Assembly (NCBI GenBank): GCA_019114515.1
Contig: DXFH01000011.1
Location: 137,631-193,134, forward strand
DNA from: Candidatus Limosilactobacillus merdigallinarum
GTDB taxonomy: Bacteria; Bacillota; Bacilli; Lactobacillales; Lactobacillaceae
Direction of reading: 5' to 3'
Length of the DNA stretch: 55,504 nucleotides
Part shown: positions 54,351 through 55,504 of the stretch, piece by piece
Layout of the letters: every line of letters begins with the position of its first letter
Position numbering within the stretch: the first letter of the stretch is position 1
Program-made: the position numbers and the translations under genes
The notes under the pieces: model-generated
Told to the model about the DNA's origin: nothing
Databases searched by the model: none
The model's input: the letters and a program-made list of their open reading frames with translations, nothing else

Positions 54351-54490
54351 TTGGAAGCGAGACAGAAGTCGTTTACGACTTCGTTTTCGAGCCCCCGCGA
54401 GCACAAATAGGCCCCCAGTGTTCGGGAAAATTCGAATACTGGAGGCCATTTGTGTGCCTCTCTGTATAATTTTGATCTATACAGGAGGTT
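54351..54490 (-). repeat. Structured intergenic repeat, copy C (reverse orientation)
   Basis: Read on the minus strand: CACAAAT, variable arm GGCCTCCAGT ... ACTGGGGGCC, then T-ATTTGTG-CTCGCGGGGGC and the inner tail hairpin GAAGTCG-taaa-CGACTTC. The TATAGATCAAAA box of copy B is also present. It lies between the convergent MFS pseudogene and GNAT gene. Confidence 0.85.
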
Positions 54491-54649
54491 ATACACACTA
54501 ACGACAATTACACTGCTGAGCACCGGTGTGTAAGCGGATGATTAAGATAGATCGCTTTGTATTTATTCTTCAAACGACAGCCGGTAAAGCATGCATTCGC
54601 AATTTATATTGTCGAAAAATAGTTATATGCCCTAACAGGGAAACAAGGT

Positions 54650-55111
54650 TTATTTAAGAACTTTTCTCAAACGTATCATGTCCCTTAAAACAAGACCATT
54701 TTCAGTAATTTCTTTATCATAGTGAATTGTAAAGAAATCTTGATCAACACCAACAACGCGGAAATCACATTTTTGATAAAGATAAAGTTGTCCGAAGCTA
54801 GTTGTACCAGTTCCAATTTCAAGACACTTGTAATTATTGTTTCGCGCATATTTTTCGGCAAAAGTAAGAAGTTGATGCCCAATTCCTTTGTTTCTTTGTG
54901 TTGAAATTACGGCAATGTTCACAACTTCTAGTGTTTCGGGGTGTGTAGGTAAAAGAACCAACACTCCTAATAATTCATTGTTATAGGTTGCCTCAAAACA
55001 AAAAGAACGGTTTAAATACTTACTTATTAATTTTTCATTAGGATCTGCTTCAAGTAACAGTTTATAATGCTGTTCTGTTAGTTTATTTAGTGCTTCAATA
55101 TTTAGATTCAT
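54650..55111 (-). CDS. GNAT-family N-acetyltransferase
   Basis: 153 residues. Acetyl-CoA binding motif A in STQRNKGIGHQLLTFAEKYA and motif B GQLYLYQKCDFRVVG. Substrate unknown. RBS TAGGAG. A 20-codon frame ends inside this ribosome binding site, which suggests coupled translation. More A/T rich than the central genes. Confidence 0.88.
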   Translation of the reverse strand: MNLNIEALNKLTEQHYKLLLEADPNEKLISKYLNRSFCFEATYNNELLGVLVLLPTHPETLEVVNIAVISTQRNKGIGHQLLTFAEKYARNNNYKCLEIGTGTTSFGQLYLYQKCDFRVVGVDQDFFTIHYDKEITENGLVLRDMIRLRKVLK

Positions 55112-55119
55112 CTTTTCTC

Positions 55120-55182
55120 CTAATGGGAATGTGCCAATTGTTCTAAATCCCTGTCTGAAAAACTGTTTAATTTTGTAATCAT
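55120..55182 (-). CDS. 20-aa leader peptide or gene fragment before the GNAT gene
   Basis: ATG 55182 follows GGGGGG by 7 nt and encodes MITKLNSFSDRDLEQLAHSH, ending in a TAG that overlaps the GNAT Shine-Dalgarno. It may be a regulatory leader, or the start of another acetyltransferase cut by deletion. Confidence 0.4.
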   Translation of the reverse strand: MITKLNSFSDRDLEQLAHSH

Positions 55183-55287
55183 TGTAGCCCCCCTTTTTCC
55201 TAAAACAAGTTTAATAAAAAATAGGAGAGGATTCGATTATCTAAAACTAGGAAATGATATTAATTAATCATATACTTTCATTTTACG

Positions 55288-55315
55288 GACTGAATAAAAA
55301 TAGTCCATTTTTTTA
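55288..55315 (+). terminator. Small hairpin with T run before the partial GNAT gene
   Basis: GGACT / AGTCC around a 10-nt loop, followed by ATTTTTTT. No plus-strand gene lies upstream, so it could be an attenuator or chance. Confidence 0.35.
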
Positions 55316-55388
55316 GTATAAGATCAATTCCTTATGAGTTCTGAAAGATACTAGATTTATAATATACTATGTCAAAAGGAGGAGTTAG

Positions 55389-55504
55389 ATGAACAATCAA
55401 ATCACACTAGCGTATTTAGATCATGATGATCTAGATGCTTTACAAGTTGTAAGTGTTGTCAGTTTTTATGAATCGTTTATCGATGGCGCAGATCCACTTG
55501 ATAT
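55389..55504 (+). CDS. GNAT-family N-acetyltransferase, N-terminal part
   Basis: Cut by the right edge; 38 codons are visible. LQVVSVVSFYESFIDGADPL resembles the start of GNAT proteins (the SFxExF pattern). Start ATG 55389 follows AAAAGGAGGAG, a strong site. The catalytic part lies outside the window. Confidence 0.6.
   Translation, partial: MNNQITLAYLDHDDLDALQVVSVVSFYESFIDGADPLD

Overview
The window looks like a chromosome segment of a heterofermentative Lactobacillaceae species. The evidence is strong AGGAGG-type ribosome binding sites, many CcpA cre-like boxes, the long Gram-positive form of GalT, a mannose-family PTS, and gluconokinase, zwf and gnd feeding 6-phosphogluconate metabolism. 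A parS-like site overlapping the end of proC suggests an origin-proximal half of the chromosome. I recognise no tRNA, rRNA, CRISPR array or prophage. The species is not identified.

Layout. 0-3 kb: nucleoside hydrolase, DcuC-type permease and GntR regulator in one minus-strand operon. 3-6 kb: 2-hydroxyacid dehydrogenase and greA, two small orphan proteins, a tyrosine phosphatase. 6-9.7 kb: galKTR with galK frameshifted. 9.7-16 kb: YczE-like membrane protein, pepF-proC, Lrp, Usp, a SpoU methyltransferase, then the fused remains of a LysR gene and an aldo/keto reductase. 16-17.7 kb: gnd. 18-32 kb: a pectin/uronate region, described below. 32-36 kb: a frameshifted GH30 and a histidine phosphatase-LysR-histidine phosphatase cassette. 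36.5-39.7 kb: mannose-family PTS (IIC-IID-IIA-IIB) plus a two-TM protein. 39.8-44.7 kb: two broken APC permeases, a FadR-type GntR regulator and a broken aldose epimerase. 44.9-49.5 kb: FGGY gluconokinase diverging from a fructuronate-reductase-type enzyme and a hydroxyacid dehydrogenase. 49.5-55.5 kb: a stand-alone condensation-fold protein, zwf, a VOC protein, a decayed MFS exporter and two GNAT acetyltransferases.

The central system is intracellular catabolism of pectin oligomers. None of GH28, GH105 or the two esterases shows a signal peptide, so oligomers are presumably imported by the GPH-type transporter and cut inside the cell. Unsaturated galacturonate released by GH105 would pass through KduI, KduD, KdgK and KdgA to pyruvate and glyceraldehyde-3-phosphate. 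All four steps are encoded here. LacI-type operators (TGTTAACGTTAACA and relatives) mark kdgK, a 45-aa membrane protein and both transporter copies; the cognate LacI-type regulator is not in the window. A different motif, CTRATATATYAG, marks the epimerase, gluconokinase and fructuronate-reductase promoters and may belong to the GntR regulator at 41.3-42.0 kb.

The window carries many broken genes: galK, GH30, one transporter copy, two APC permeases, the epimerase, an MFS exporter, LysR/AKR and an IS. Some carry clear nonsense codons or deletions and are truly decayed. Others differ by one base, often in a homopolymer, and could be assembly errors. Two less expected structures stand out. One is a three-copy ~140-bp element with compensatory base changes, always located between convergent genes. 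The other is an IS3-type remnant inserted exactly in the loop of a transcription terminator.
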